Shown piece after piece: positions 25,505 through 34,232 of a stretch of 40,967 nucleotides of DNA. A program made the position numbers and the translations under genes. The stretch's first letter is position 1; every line of letters begins with the position of its first letter. The stretch is taken from assembly GCA_006226555.1 (NCBI GenBank), contig SBGS01000256.1:1-40967 (forward strand), written 5' to 3'. This DNA is from Bacteroidota bacterium (lineage in GTDB: Bacteria; Bacteroidota; Bacteroidia; Flavobacteriales_D; Crocinitomicaceae). The notes beneath the pieces were generated by a model. That model was not told the DNA's origin, searched no databases, and saw only the letters and a program-made list of their open reading frames with translations.

Positions 25505-26122
25505 ATGGGACTAGTAGGTAAAAAATTTCCATCGATCAAAGTAAACGCAATTGATGAGTTGGGAGATACTTTTGAATTAAACGTAGTTGAGAAGGCGATA
25601 AACGATAACAAAAAAGTTGTCTTGTTCTGGTATCCGAAAGACTTCACATTTGTATGTCCAACTGAGATCCACGCTTTTCAGGAAGCAGCGGCTTCATTTG
25701 CAGAGAGAAATACAATAGTTATCGGAGCATCTTGTGATACTGCTGAAGTACATTTTGCATGGTTGAATACTTCTAAGGACAATGGAGGAATCGAAGGTGT
25801 GAAATTTCCTTTGATCGCAGATTCAACACGCAAGCTTGCTGAAGCGTTGGATATTCTTGATTTCGATCCATACGAAGAAGACAGCGAAGGAGATTACGTA
25901 ACATACCGCGCAACGTATTTGATTGACGAAACAGGAAAAGTGTTCCACGAATCGATCAATGATATGCCTTTAGGAAGAAACGTGAATGAATACCTTCGAT
26001 TGATCGATGCATATTCACATGTTCAAAAGCATGGTGAGGTATGTCCGGCGAACTGGGAAGAAGGAAAAGATGCAATGAGCGCAACGCGAGATGGTGTTGC
26101 AGATTATCTAAGTAAGCATTAA
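25505..26122 (+). CDS. 2-Cys peroxiredoxin (AhpC/Prx family)
   Basis: 205 residues. The peroxidatic Cys is at C51 in FTFVCPTEI and the resolving Cys at C180 in HGEVCPANW, so this is a typical 2-Cys enzyme reducing H2O2 and organic peroxides through an intersubunit disulfide. No signal peptide is seen, so it is cytoplasmic. The C-terminal tail MSATRDGVADYLSKH extends past the resolving Cys. A thioredoxin-like gene starts 4 bases after its stop and is the likely electron donor; a third small gene follows. The TAACTTTG element upstream suggests a promoter; no OxyR-type site was recognised. Confidence 0.94.
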   Translation: MGLVGKKFPSIKVNAIDELGDTFELNVVEKAINDNKKVVLFWYPKDFTFVCPTEIHAFQEAAASFAERNTIVIGASCDTAEVHFAWLNTSKDNGGIEGVKFPLIADSTRKLAEALDILDFDPYEEDSEGDYVTYRATYLIDETGKVFHESINDMPLGRNVNEYLRLIDAYSHVQKHGEVCPANWEEGKDAMSATRDGVADYLSKH

Positions 26123-26126
26123 GAAA

Positions 26127-26441
26127 ATGTTTGTAGAGCTAACAGAAGATATACTCGGAAGTATCCTCGAACAAAAGCCAAAGGTGATGGTACAGTACGG
26201 AGCCACATGGTGTGGAAACTGTAGGATCACCAAGCCGAAGTTCAAGCGACTTTCTGAGTCAAATGAAGACATAGAATTCATCTATGTTGATGCCGAAAAA
26301 CTACCGGGATCCAGGGAATTTGCGGAGGTATCGAACCTACCAACATTCGCAGGTTTTGTTAACGGAAAACTGGTAAAGCAGGCACAAGGAAACAAAATGG
26401 AAACAATAGAAGAAATACTCCATGCGGTTACCGGTAATTAA
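26127..26441 (+). CDS. Thioredoxin-family protein with a WCGNC active site
   Basis: 104 residues, normal thioredoxin length. The redox site is WCGNC (C29, C32) instead of the classic WCGPC, and the conserved cis-proline region is NLPTFAGFVNG. Replacing Pro by Asn usually raises the redox potential, so it may be a poorer reductant or a specialised donor. It starts 4 bases after the peroxiredoxin stop, and its end overlaps the next gene by 20 bases. Most likely it recycles the adjacent peroxiredoxin. Confidence 0.9.
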   Translation: MFVELTEDILGSILEQKPKVMVQYGATWCGNCRITKPKFKRLSESNEDIEFIYVDAEKLPGSREFAEVSNLPTFAGFVNGKLVKQAQGNKMETIEEILHAVTGN

Positions 26442-26679
26442 ACATGTAGTGGCGTTCATCGAACAGAACGACGAGGATTATGTAAATGAAACGATCGAGA
26501 CCCTCGAACATTTGATCGATGCACCTGGGATAACAGATGAGGAATTGGATGCCATAGGCGAAATTCTTTCAAATCTTTCAGGGGCACTTGATGTGAGTCG
26601 AGAGATCAAACAAGGTAAACCCAAACGTGAAGCATTGAACGAATTCATGCAGAGGGTAACGGGCTCTATCGATAAATAG
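26422..26679 (+). CDS. Small DUF6952-like protein of the peroxiredoxin operon
   Basis: 85 residues, acidic and helical, without signal peptide or membrane segment. It begins MRLPVIKHVVAFIEQNDEDY, and an FMQRVTGSIDK tail ends it. I believe it matches the small Bacteroidota family DUF6952, seen next to thioredoxin and peroxiredoxin genes; that is from memory. The start lies 20 bases inside the thioredoxin gene, so its translation is coupled. No Cys is present, so it is not itself a thiol redox protein; an adaptor or regulatory role is a guess. Confidence 0.75.
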   Translation: MRLPVIKHVVAFIEQNDEDYVNETIETLEHLIDAPGITDEELDAIGEILSNLSGALDVSREIKQGKPKREALNEFMQRVTGSIDK

Positions 26680-26714
26680 GTTTTTAGTAAGTAGTAGTTT
26701 TAAGTGGTTGATTA

Positions 26715-26748
26715 GGGGGACAAATATTGTCTCCCTTTTCTTTTTTTT
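26715..26748 (+). terminator. Rho-independent terminator of the peroxiredoxin operon
   Basis: Arms GGGGGACAA (26715-26723) and TTGTCTCCC (26727-26735) pair over 9 bp with one G-U, and are followed by TTTTCTTTTTTTT. Confidence 0.88.
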
Positions 26749-26798
26749 CATAAATTGCATAGGTTGGATTTGTGGAGATGGAGTTAAACATTTAGATC

Positions 26799-29708
26799 AT
26801 GCGTCTACTACTTCTTTTGGGGATTCTCTCCCTTACAAATATTTCAATTGCACAGTCTTGGGAAGATGTTGGAGGTGGAACAAATAACAGTTCTCACGCC
26901 ATGCTTACCTGGAACGGATATCTCGTGAATCTTGGATCATTCAATAATCCGTGTCAGCGCGTGGCGCTTTGGGACGGAACATCATGGAGTTGTCTGGGTA
27001 CTGCTAATATGGGACAAGTGGCAAGAGCCGGAGTCGTTTGGAATGGAAATTTAGTAGTGGTTGGAGATTTCTGGAATACACAGCAACCTTGCGTAGGATG
27101 CAATGGAGTTGCTATGTGGGATGACGTCAATCAGGTATGGACACCTCTGGGTAATGGTGTTAACAATGACGTTTTGTGTGTAACTGTTTACAATGGAGAT
27201 CTCATTATTGGAGGAGATTTTACACAGGCAAGTGGAGTGCCAAGCTCACGAGTGGTAAGATACAATGAAGTAACTGACACGTGGGAATCTATTGGTGCCG
27301 TTACTGATTTTGATAATGACGTACGCTGCATGACCGTTTTTGATGGTGAGTTATGGGTAGGAGGAGATTTTAATAATGTTGGTGGAAACTCGCCAAGCGA
27401 TGGAGTTGTAAAATGGGATGAATCACTTGGTCAATGGGTTGGAGGTAACAGTGGCGTCGATATTGTTGGTGGAGTAAATGAAACCATCCGTGTATTATAT
27501 GTAAATCCAAACGACGGCAATTTGTATATGGGAGGTCATTTTACAGAGATCCATGACGGAGATGCGGCCGCCCCAGATCCCAATATGAGTGGTATTGCAA
27601 TGTACGATGGCTCTAACTGGTATCCTTTAGGTACAGGCTTGAATGATTATGTCAGAGCAATTTATGAATACAATGGTAATTTGATCGCAGGAGGTTATTT
27701 TACCGTGGCAGGTGGTGTTTCGGCTCAAAAAATAGCAAGGTGGAATGGGTCTGCATGGAGTGCTATGGGCGGTGGATTTGATGGATCGGGGATTGATGAA
27801 TATGTTAAATCAGCAATGACCTGGAATGGAATCTTCTTCGCCGGTGGAGCATATACACAAGCTGAAGGTGGTCCAATGAATTATATTGCTCAGTGGTATG
27901 AAGCTCCTACGGTATCGCCAATCGCTTCGATCAACGCTTCTTCAAATACAACATGTACAGGGCAGTGTATTTATTTTCAAGACCAAAGCACAGGAAACCC
28001 AACAACATGGAACTGGAGCTTTCCGGGTGCTGATAATCCTACATCCAGTCTGCAACATCCCGGTGATGTGTGTTATTCTACCCCGGGCAACTATATTGCC
28101 ACCTTGGAAGCATGCAATACGAATGGTTGTACAACGGATCAATTTACGATCGTAGTAAGTAATGCACCACAGGTGACGGCCACAGATGTAGGTTCTTGTG
28201 ATGGACAGACCGTGACACTATCAGCTACGCCTTCCGCAACGGGAGGTACATATCTTTGGTCACCAACAAATGAAACGACAGCAACAATCGTGGTGAATCC
28301 GTCATCAACATCGGATTATACGGTAACATATACATTAAATGGTTGTTCGGGAAGTGATGTTGCAACAGTGACTGTAAGCACTACACCAAATGTTTTGGTT
28401 GCGGATGATGTGATCTGTGCCGGTGAGTCAGCTGTTTTAACTGCTGTTCCGGACATAGGTGGAGGTGATTACAATTGGTTGGCTTCCGGAGAGACAACTG
28501 CTTCAATCACGGTGTCGCCAACTTCATCTACAACATATACATTGGAATATACGCTCAATGGCTGCACTTCAAGTGCATCTTCAGTTGTAACCGTACATGA
28601 GACGTTTAACAGTTCAGAGAATGTGATGGTTTGTCCAAATACCATTCATATCTATCCTGACGGAACGAATGAAATGATCACCGGTCCCTCGACCCACACT
28701 TCAGTGTTGTCCTCGCAGTTTGGTTGCGATTCCATTGTGTTCACAAATGTAAGTTTGTACCCGGAATACAGCGTTTCTGAGCAAGAGACGGTATGTAGCG
28801 GATCTTCCTATACGTACCCAGATGGATTTGTTTCATCGAATATAACAACCAATGAAAGTCATACTTCTCTTCTGTCAAGTTCAAACGGTTGTGATTCTGT
28901 AATTGTAACAACTCTAAATGTTGTAGCTAATTTTCAAAATTCCGAAAACGTATCAGTTTGTTCAGGATCGAGTTATATCTATCCGGACGGAACGGTTTCA
29001 ACAGGTATTACAACAAATGAATCTCATACATCGGTTCTAACAAGTCAGTCTGGTTGTGATTCTATCATTGTAACGAATCTGGCGGTAGATCCCATATATC
29101 AGGAAACGATCAATGTTTCACTTTGTTCTGGAGAATCCTATACGTATCCAGATGGTACAATAGAAAACAATATTACCAGTAATCAATCCCATGTTTCTGC
29201 TTTTCAAACTGTCAATGGATGTGATAGTCTTGTGACCACGATGATCAACATTTCACCGTTACCTTCGGCAGATGTTGTGCTTACCGGAAACACGATAAAT
29301 GCTGTAGAGACAGGAGCGAATTATCAATGGTTAGATTGCGACAATGCATTTAGTCCCATTGCTGGTGAAACGGGTCAAAGCTATTCGCCTGCAAGCTCAG
29401 GAAATTATGCTGTTGAAGTGACAAATCAGAATGGGTGTGTAGCAACGAGTGCTTGTGAGGAAGTACAATTGGTAGGGATTTTAGAGTTAAGTGCGGGAGA
29501 CATAACCATTTATCCAAATCCCACAAATGATTTCATCTCATTTAAGATTGATAATGGAGATATTACCTATTACCTATTTGATATTAACGGTAAGATACTC
29601 GATCATGGAATACTGAACAACGGAGACAGGATAGAAGTCGATCATTTGGAGAGTGGAGTGTACATCTTAAAAGCAAATGAAGTACTGTTCAGAGTTTCTA
29701 AGATCTGA
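26799..29708 (+). CDS. T9SS type A secreted protein with propeller-like N-terminus, PKD and tandem repeats
   Basis: 969 residues. Signal peptide LLLLGILSLTNISIAQS. The first 370 residues contain recurring units (GDLIIGGDFTQASG, GELWVGGDFNNVGG, GNLIAGGYFTVAGG, GIFFAGGAYTQAEGG), each after a WDG/W-type turn, consistent with a beta-propeller. A PKD domain follows (FQDQSTGNPTTWNWSFPGA), then two Ig-like repeats (TYLWSPTNETTATI, DYNWLASGETTASI). Four tandem repeats of about 55 residues run to about residue 822. The final 75 residues (ITIYPNPTNDFISFK, YYLFDINGKIL, LESGVYILK) are the type A T9SS sorting domain. It is expected on the surface or released; ligand unknown. Its TGA abuts the TGA of the facing alkD gene with no base between. 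Confidence 0.9.
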   Translation: MRLLLLLGILSLTNISIAQSWEDVGGGTNNSSHAMLTWNGYLVNLGSFNNPCQRVALWDGTSWSCLGTANMGQVARAGVVWNGNLVVVGDFWNTQQPCVGCNGVAMWDDVNQVWTPLGNGVNNDVLCVTVYNGDLIIGGDFTQASGVPSSRVVRYNEVTDTWESIGAVTDFDNDVRCMTVFDGELWVGGDFNNVGGNSPSDGVVKWDESLGQWVGGNSGVDIVGGVNETIRVLYVNPNDGNLYMGGHFTEIHDGDAAAPDPNMSGIAMYDGSNWYPLGTGLNDYVRAIYEYNGNLIAGGYFTVAGGVSAQKIARWNGSAWSAMGGGFDGSGIDEYVKSAMTWNGIFFAGGAYTQAEGGPMNYIAQWYEAPTVSPIASINASSNTTCTGQCIYFQDQSTGNPTTWNWSFPGADNPTSSLQHPGDVCYSTPGNYIATLEACNTNGCTTDQFTIVVSNAPQVTATDVGSCDGQTVTLSATPSATGGTYLWSPTNETTATIVVNPSSTSDYTVTYTLNGCSGSDVATVTVSTTPNVLVADDVICAGESAVLTAVPDIGGGDYNWLASGETTASITVSPTSSTTYTLEYTLNGCTSSASSVVTVHETFNSSENVMVCPNTIHIYPDGTNEMITGPSTHTSVLSSQFGCDSIVFTNVSLYPEYSVSEQETVCSGSSYTYPDGFVSSNITTNESHTSLLSSSNGCDSVIVTTLNVVANFQNSENVSVCSGSSYIYPDGTVSTGITTNESHTSVLTSQSGCDSIIVTNLAVDPIYQETINVSLCSGESYTYPDGTIENNITSNQSHVSAFQTVNGCDSLVTTMINISPLPSADVVLTGNTINAVETGANYQWLDCDNAFSPIAGETGQSYSPASSGNYAVEVTNQNGCVATSACEEVQLVGILELSAGDITIYPNPTNDFISFKIDNGDITYYLFDINGKILDHGILNNGDRIEVDHLESGVYILKANEVLFRVSKI
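28608..29264 (+). repeat. Four tandem repeats of about 165 bp within the T9SS protein gene
   Basis: Repeat starts are at 28608, 28770, 28935 and 29100. Each unit encodes a Cys followed by YxYPDG (IYPDG in the first), an ITTNESHTS-like core and a GCDS motif near the end. Spacing is 54, 55 and 55 codons. Units 2 and 3 look most alike; units 1 and 4 are more diverged. Confidence 0.85.
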
Positions 29709-30377
29709 TCAGATATATTTTTCTGCTTCTCTTTTTGCAACTCCTTTCAGTTCGATCTGGTCAAGAAAATTCCGGACTGCAGCGGGATCAGTCTTGGAGT
29801 ATTGACGCAATGACCAGCCAATAGCCTTCTGAATGAAGAATTCCTTGATAACATTGAACTCAAGAATTAACGCTTTCAGTAATTCGAAATCCGTTTTGTC
29901 TTTGTATTTGAGCTGAAAGATCAATGTCGAACGCATGAGCCACATGTTTCCGGAATTTCTATAATCCTTTACGATCTGAGTAGTGTACTCAGGGTACTGT
30001 TTTAGAAATTTACCAAGTGTATCAGACGCCAGGAGGTCAACTGTATCCCACCATGATTTGGAAATGATCAATTCCCTTATCTTATACAGGTCATCCGGCT
30101 GAAAGTCCTTTGATCTTCTTTTCTTTAATAGCTCCAACGCGACGTATTGAAATTCCCTTTCTCGCTCATCCCAAAGTGCGAAGATGAGCTCCCAGTGGTT
30201 CAAGTGTCTAACAGAGGGGATCCACTCTTTCAGAATTGCATTGCGTTTGTCAGATTGCACACCTATATAGAAGAAATGGTTCTTCATATAGGCACGCATA
30301 CCTTGTGCCTTTTCCGGATCGGCAACCTTTTCCAGGGCCTCTCTTAAGTAGGAGATAGCCTCGCTAACGGATTGCAT
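29709..30377 (-). CDS. DNA alkylation repair protein, AlkD-like HEAT-repeat glycosylase
   Basis: 222 residues of helical repeats matching AlkD. The conserved SKSWWDTVDLLAS places the Trp and Asp that line the DNA-binding cleft in characterised AlkD (W109 and D113 there). RNSGNMWLMRSTLIFQL and FFIQKAIGWSLRQYSKTDP are the other signature stretches. The family removes bulky or cationic N3/N7-alkylpurines without base flipping. Start ATG 30377 overlaps the kbl stop by one base (TGATG), so it is co-translated with kbl; the pairing of a threonine-catabolism enzyme with a DNA repair gene is probably incidental. Confidence 0.92.
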   Translation of the reverse strand: MQSVSEAISYLREALEKVADPEKAQGMRAYMKNHFFYIGVQSDKRNAILKEWIPSVRHLNHWELIFALWDEREREFQYVALELLKKRRSKDFQPDDLYKIRELIISKSWWDTVDLLASDTLGKFLKQYPEYTTQIVKDYRNSGNMWLMRSTLIFQLKYKDKTDFELLKALILEFNVIKEFFIQKAIGWSLRQYSKTDPAAVRNFLDQIELKGVAKREAEKYI

Positions 30378-31564
30378 CAGATAACCCCGAGTTCCTTTCC
30401 GACTTTGATAAATGCAGCGATCGCCTTGTCCAGATCTTCTCTCGTATGTGCAGCTGATATTTGAGTACGAATACGAGCCTGACCTTTGGCAACAACCGGA
30501 TAGAAGAATCCGATGGCATATACACCCTCTTTCAACAACATATCCGCAAATTTCTGAGAAAGAGCCGCATCATAAAGCATAATAGGAACGATTGGAGAAT
30601 CGCCCGGTTTGATATCAAAGCCTGCTGCTACAATATGTTTTTTGAAGTATTTTGTATTCTCCTCCAAACGGTCTCTTAGCTCCGTTGTAGAGCTCAAAAT
30701 ATCGAATACCTTGTTTGCTGCTCCAACGATAGCCGGAGCAAGAGAATTTGAAAACAAGTATGGTCTGGATCGCTGACGCAACATGGCAATGATCTCTTTT
30801 TTACCGGTAGTATACCCTCCCATTGCACCACCCAGCGCTTTACCGAGTGTTCCTGTAATGATATCTACGCGATCCATAACGTTGTGGTATTCAGGTACTC
30901 CACGACCTGTTTTACCGATAAATCCAGCTGAGTGGCATTCATCTGTCATAACGAGTGCATCATATTTATCAGCAAGATCACAGATCTCATTCATTTTTGC
31001 GATGTCACCATCCATTGAGAAAACGCCATCCGTTACGATGATACGGAAACGTTGATCTTGCGCCTTTTTCAGTTGCTCTTCCAGATCTGCCATATCTGAA
31101 TGTTTGTAGCGGTAACGATGTGCTTTACAAAGACGAACTCCATCGATAATGGAAGCATGGTTCAACTCATCAGAGATGATGGCATCTTCCTCGGAAAACA
31201 ACGGTTCAAATACACCGCCGTTTGCATCGAATGCTGCAGCGTAGAGAATCGTATCCTCAGTACCATAAAACTTGGCGATCTTTTCTTCAAGTTCTTTATG
31301 AATGTCTTGTGTACCGCAGATAAAACGCACGGAAGACATCCCAAAACCATGGGTATCCAAAGTGTCTTTTGCAGCTTGTATTACATCCGGATGAGATGAA
31401 AGACCCAAATAATTGTTTGCACACATGATGACTACATCCTCACCTGTACTAACATGTACGTTGGCTCCTTGTGGAGTTGTAATTATTCGTTCTCTTTTGT
31501 AGAGTCCTGCGTCTTCAATTGCTTTAAGCTCCGTTTGGAGGAAGTCTTTCATTTTTCCGTACAT
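30377..31564 (-). CDS. kbl: Glycine C-acetyltransferase (2-amino-3-ketobutyrate CoA ligase)
   Basis: A 395-residue PLP enzyme of the alpha-oxoamine synthase family. The internal-aldimine Lys is in GTLGKALGGAMGGY. The PLP-contact regions DGVFSMDGDIA, MTDECHSAGFIGKTGRG and NYLGLSSHPDV are intact, as is the N-terminal MYGKMKDFLQTEL typical of Kbl rather than of KAPA synthase or 5-ALA synthase. It cleaves 2-amino-3-ketobutyrate with CoA to glycine and acetyl-CoA, the second step of threonine degradation. The partner threonine dehydrogenase gene is not in the window. A TATCTTTG element lies 23 bases upstream. Confidence 0.94.
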   Translation of the reverse strand: MYGKMKDFLQTELKAIEDAGLYKRERIITTPQGANVHVSTGEDVVIMCANNYLGLSSHPDVIQAAKDTLDTHGFGMSSVRFICGTQDIHKELEEKIAKFYGTEDTILYAAAFDANGGVFEPLFSEEDAIISDELNHASIIDGVRLCKAHRYRYKHSDMADLEEQLKKAQDQRFRIIVTDGVFSMDGDIAKMNEICDLADKYDALVMTDECHSAGFIGKTGRGVPEYHNVMDRVDIITGTLGKALGGAMGGYTTGKKEIIAMLRQRSRPYLFSNSLAPAIVGAANKVFDILSSTTELRDRLEENTKYFKKHIVAAGFDIKPGDSPIVPIMLYDAALSQKFADMLLKEGVYAIGFFYPVVAKGQARIRTQISAAHTREDLDKAIAAFIKVGKELGVI

Positions 31565-31586
31565 AACCTGACGATTTTTAGTTGCT

Positions 31587-31594
31587 CAAAGATA
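31587..31594 (-). promoter_or_regulatory. Putative -7 element, kbl-alkD
   Basis: TATCTTTG on the minus strand fully matches TAnnTTTG. It predicts a leader of about 15-20 bases to the ATG at 31564. No TTG at the usual -33 spacing. Confidence 0.5.
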
Positions 31595-31619
31595 AAAAAA
31601 AGAGCGTTGTCCGTTCAGT

Positions 31620-34103
31620 CTAAAAGTTCCATTTCAGGTTCCTGTTATTCAGTATTGCAAAGGATACTTTCCAGGTGGCATCGAAGGCTGTTTTGTTTCC
31701 GTCTGTAACTACACCGTATATTCCTATGCGCAATCGACGTTTCGAAAATTTAAAATTTCGTTCAAGTCCTGCAAGTAGTTCATAGTGTTGATAATCGAAT
31801 TCAGGAACGTACATGGCACCTCCACCAACTACGAGACCTATTCGGGTTTTCTTCATGAAAGGGATCTTATTGATGATCGCTCCATTATCGTGGTGGACGA
31901 AATGCGCTTCATAATAAATCTTCTCTGTTGGTAAAAGAGTGTCTAATCCCTGAAATGAATAAAGGGGATTTGAGAACCAGATCGGATCACTTCGGCGCTG
32001 AAATTTTCTATCGGCATCTTTTAGTTGTTGCGTGTTTAGAAATAATCCTGTTCGCAAGTGATAGCTGCTTGTTCCCAGTGTTCCGATCTTAAATGTTTGT
32101 AGAACCCCGCCACTCAAGTAATCGTGATTAACATCACTGCCAAACAGATCTGGGATCCCTTTCTCATAGCTTAGGTAAAAAGTAGGCCATTTGGATCCAA
32201 GTACTACTTTACGATACGGTTCTCGCATATACTTCTGAGCGGGAATATATTTGATCGTGAAATCAGCAATAAATGCCTGGTAGGATTCAAATTTGCTGGG
32301 GTCATTGTTTGGTAGAACGCTATCGATGTCAGTTAAAAATTTGTAGCCATCAAGACTGCGTCGTTCAGACATTCTGAAGATACTTTCGAAATAAAATCCG
32401 TTAAAAAGCTCATACTCGTGACCAATATCGAGTTGTGTTGTCTCGATAAAGTTGTCCCGTTTATAGATTTGAGTGATGGCATCGTAACCACGAATAACGT
32501 CAAAGTCATGAGAAAACCCAGCGGATATGGTGCCGAAATGATAAGGGTCATACCTGAAATCCCAGTTTGTTCTTCCTTTTATGTCCTGATTCAGAAAACC
32601 AAATGAAACCTCGGAATAGGAATCCAGCATACGTTCATTGTCCCATTTTTTAAAATAGAAAAAGCCTGGGGAAACCCTTGGTCCTGCAATATATATTGGT
32701 CTTGCTGTACCGGCTATAGAATTGATCGTCCATTGAACCTTTTTTGGTCTGTTCCTATGATCAACGCCCCACCAAATGACTTTCAGGAAAGTAACCTTAT
32801 TAAATACAGCATCGATAGAGTCCAGGTATTCTTTTCGATTGTGATGATCTTGAATACTATCGCGGACTAAAATGTACTCACGTTCCTCAGGGGTAAGCTC
32901 AACTTTTCGCGTTTCTTTCCAATAGGTGCTGTCTTTTTCGTACGCTTCTTTTTCGGTAGCAGCCAGCTCATTATTAAAGAACTTTGGACCAAATTCAGGA
33001 TTGAAATTGTAATTACTAAACGTAGCGATCGTAGTACAAGTAGACGTTTCGTCCGCATATTTTACACCATATTCCAAACGCTGATCCGTGAGTATGCATA
33101 AAGAGTCTCCCGGATGGCTATAGGTTTGCTGTATTCTAAAATAGTCATATACGAGTAGGTTACCCTTCTCCATCTCGAGATCGAGCTTCTGAACCAGCCA
33201 TAATGAGTCGATCACCCAAATGTATCCGGACAAGGTCGTGGTTGCAGTACTTCGTGGAATGATCTTGATCTTATTGATCTTATAACCATTTTCTTCGTAT
33301 TGCTCTTCTAACCTGTATTTATACGACAGTATACCTGGACCTGAAATTGGTGAGCTCACAGGTGTCTGATGCAGATCGTTCAGATACAAAAGGTTCTGAA
33401 AAAAGTTGAAGTTGGATTTTACTGTAGTCGTGTAGTAAAGGTTATTTCGCTTCGAGCCTCTTTGTTCAAATGCCGTTCTGATCTCTTTTACTTTACTGCC
33501 TCCACCAAAATTGCGCACCAGATTCACTTCGATGAGGTTCATGCTGTTGGCCATTTCTTCATCAGCCTTGCGCTGCGCTTCAAATGGGTCTTCTATACGG
33601 TCCTGAGACTCATCTTCGTCCTTCTTTTTATTCGATTTCTCTTTTCGATCGATCTTTTCAGTGGCTTTGATGTATACGTCAACGATGTGAGGTCTTTCCC
33701 ATGGACTGATAGCATCTCTTTTCTTAACCACTTCGAGCATGATATCTCTTCCCGGATTACTCTTTTTGACAGAGACACTAATATCTTCTATCTCTTGAAT
33801 TTTTTGCGGAAAGAGTTGCATGTCCTTTACAACCGGTTGTTCACCTATTGTAACATATGCTTCTCTATCATCATAGCCAGTTGCGCTAAACACAAGGAAA
33901 TACTCATCGGGATAAAGCCACATTTCGTAATAGCCATCTACATCTGCTATGGTACGAAGGTCTGATTGATTCTTTACATAGATCTTAACCGAAGGAATGG
34001 GATATCCCTGCTCATCGGTAACATGGCCTTTCAATAACTGCTGAGCAAAGAGCAATTGGCCCATTGAGCAAAAGAAAAAGATCAAAAGAAATCTCACACC
34101 CAT
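31620..34103 (-). CDS. DUF5686 / carboxypeptidase-regulatory-like outer membrane protein
   Basis: 827 residues. Signal peptide (LLIFFFCSMGQLLFAQQ) then a CarboxypepD_reg-like beta-sandwich at about residues 22-100 (LLKGHVTDEQGYPIPSVKIY, ADVDGYYEMWLYP), as in the plug-side extensions of TonB-dependent receptors. The rest, rich in Tyr/Phe and aromatic-ending strands, fits the DUF5686 family of predicted outer membrane barrels and ends VSFAILNNRNLKWNF. It has no TonB plug domain, so it is not a SusC-type receptor. Function is unknown. It is separated by 129 bases from the upstream minus-strand genes and probably has its own promoter (TAACTTTA-like element, one mismatch). Confidence 0.85.
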   Translation of the reverse strand: MGVRFLLIFFFCSMGQLLFAQQLLKGHVTDEQGYPIPSVKIYVKNQSDLRTIADVDGYYEMWLYPDEYFLVFSATGYDDREAYVTIGEQPVVKDMQLFPQKIQEIEDISVSVKKSNPGRDIMLEVVKKRDAISPWERPHIVDVYIKATEKIDRKEKSNKKKDEDESQDRIEDPFEAQRKADEEMANSMNLIEVNLVRNFGGGSKVKEIRTAFEQRGSKRNNLYYTTTVKSNFNFFQNLLYLNDLHQTPVSSPISGPGILSYKYRLEEQYEENGYKINKIKIIPRSTATTTLSGYIWVIDSLWLVQKLDLEMEKGNLLVYDYFRIQQTYSHPGDSLCILTDQRLEYGVKYADETSTCTTIATFSNYNFNPEFGPKFFNNELAATEKEAYEKDSTYWKETRKVELTPEEREYILVRDSIQDHHNRKEYLDSIDAVFNKVTFLKVIWWGVDHRNRPKKVQWTINSIAGTARPIYIAGPRVSPGFFYFKKWDNERMLDSYSEVSFGFLNQDIKGRTNWDFRYDPYHFGTISAGFSHDFDVIRGYDAITQIYKRDNFIETTQLDIGHEYELFNGFYFESIFRMSERRSLDGYKFLTDIDSVLPNNDPSKFESYQAFIADFTIKYIPAQKYMREPYRKVVLGSKWPTFYLSYEKGIPDLFGSDVNHDYLSGGVLQTFKIGTLGTSSYHLRTGLFLNTQQLKDADRKFQRRSDPIWFSNPLYSFQGLDTLLPTEKIYYEAHFVHHDNGAIINKIPFMKKTRIGLVVGGGAMYVPEFDYQHYELLAGLERNFKFSKRRLRIGIYGVVTDGNKTAFDATWKVSFAILNNRNLKWNF

Positions 34104-34232
34104 ATTCCCAAGACGTGCTGACAGTTAAAACGTTACAATAAAGTTAGTCGTTTCAAAAATGTTTGAAAGTTGAATTCAATAGGCGGCGAGAAATCACACC
34201 ATAAGGCTTAACTGAAGGATGAGCGGAGGATA

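Noticed and set aside
29703..29714. 12-bp palindrome ATCTGATCAGAT as an operator or terminator
   Set aside because: It consists mostly of two abutting TGA stop codons facing each other, has no loop and is inside coding ends; coincidence is the simplest reading.
33369..33965. 198-codon plus-strand frame opposite the DUF5686 gene
   Set aside because: Hydrophobic and Phe-rich because it is the complement of Lys/Glu-rich codons; the sense gene is well supported.
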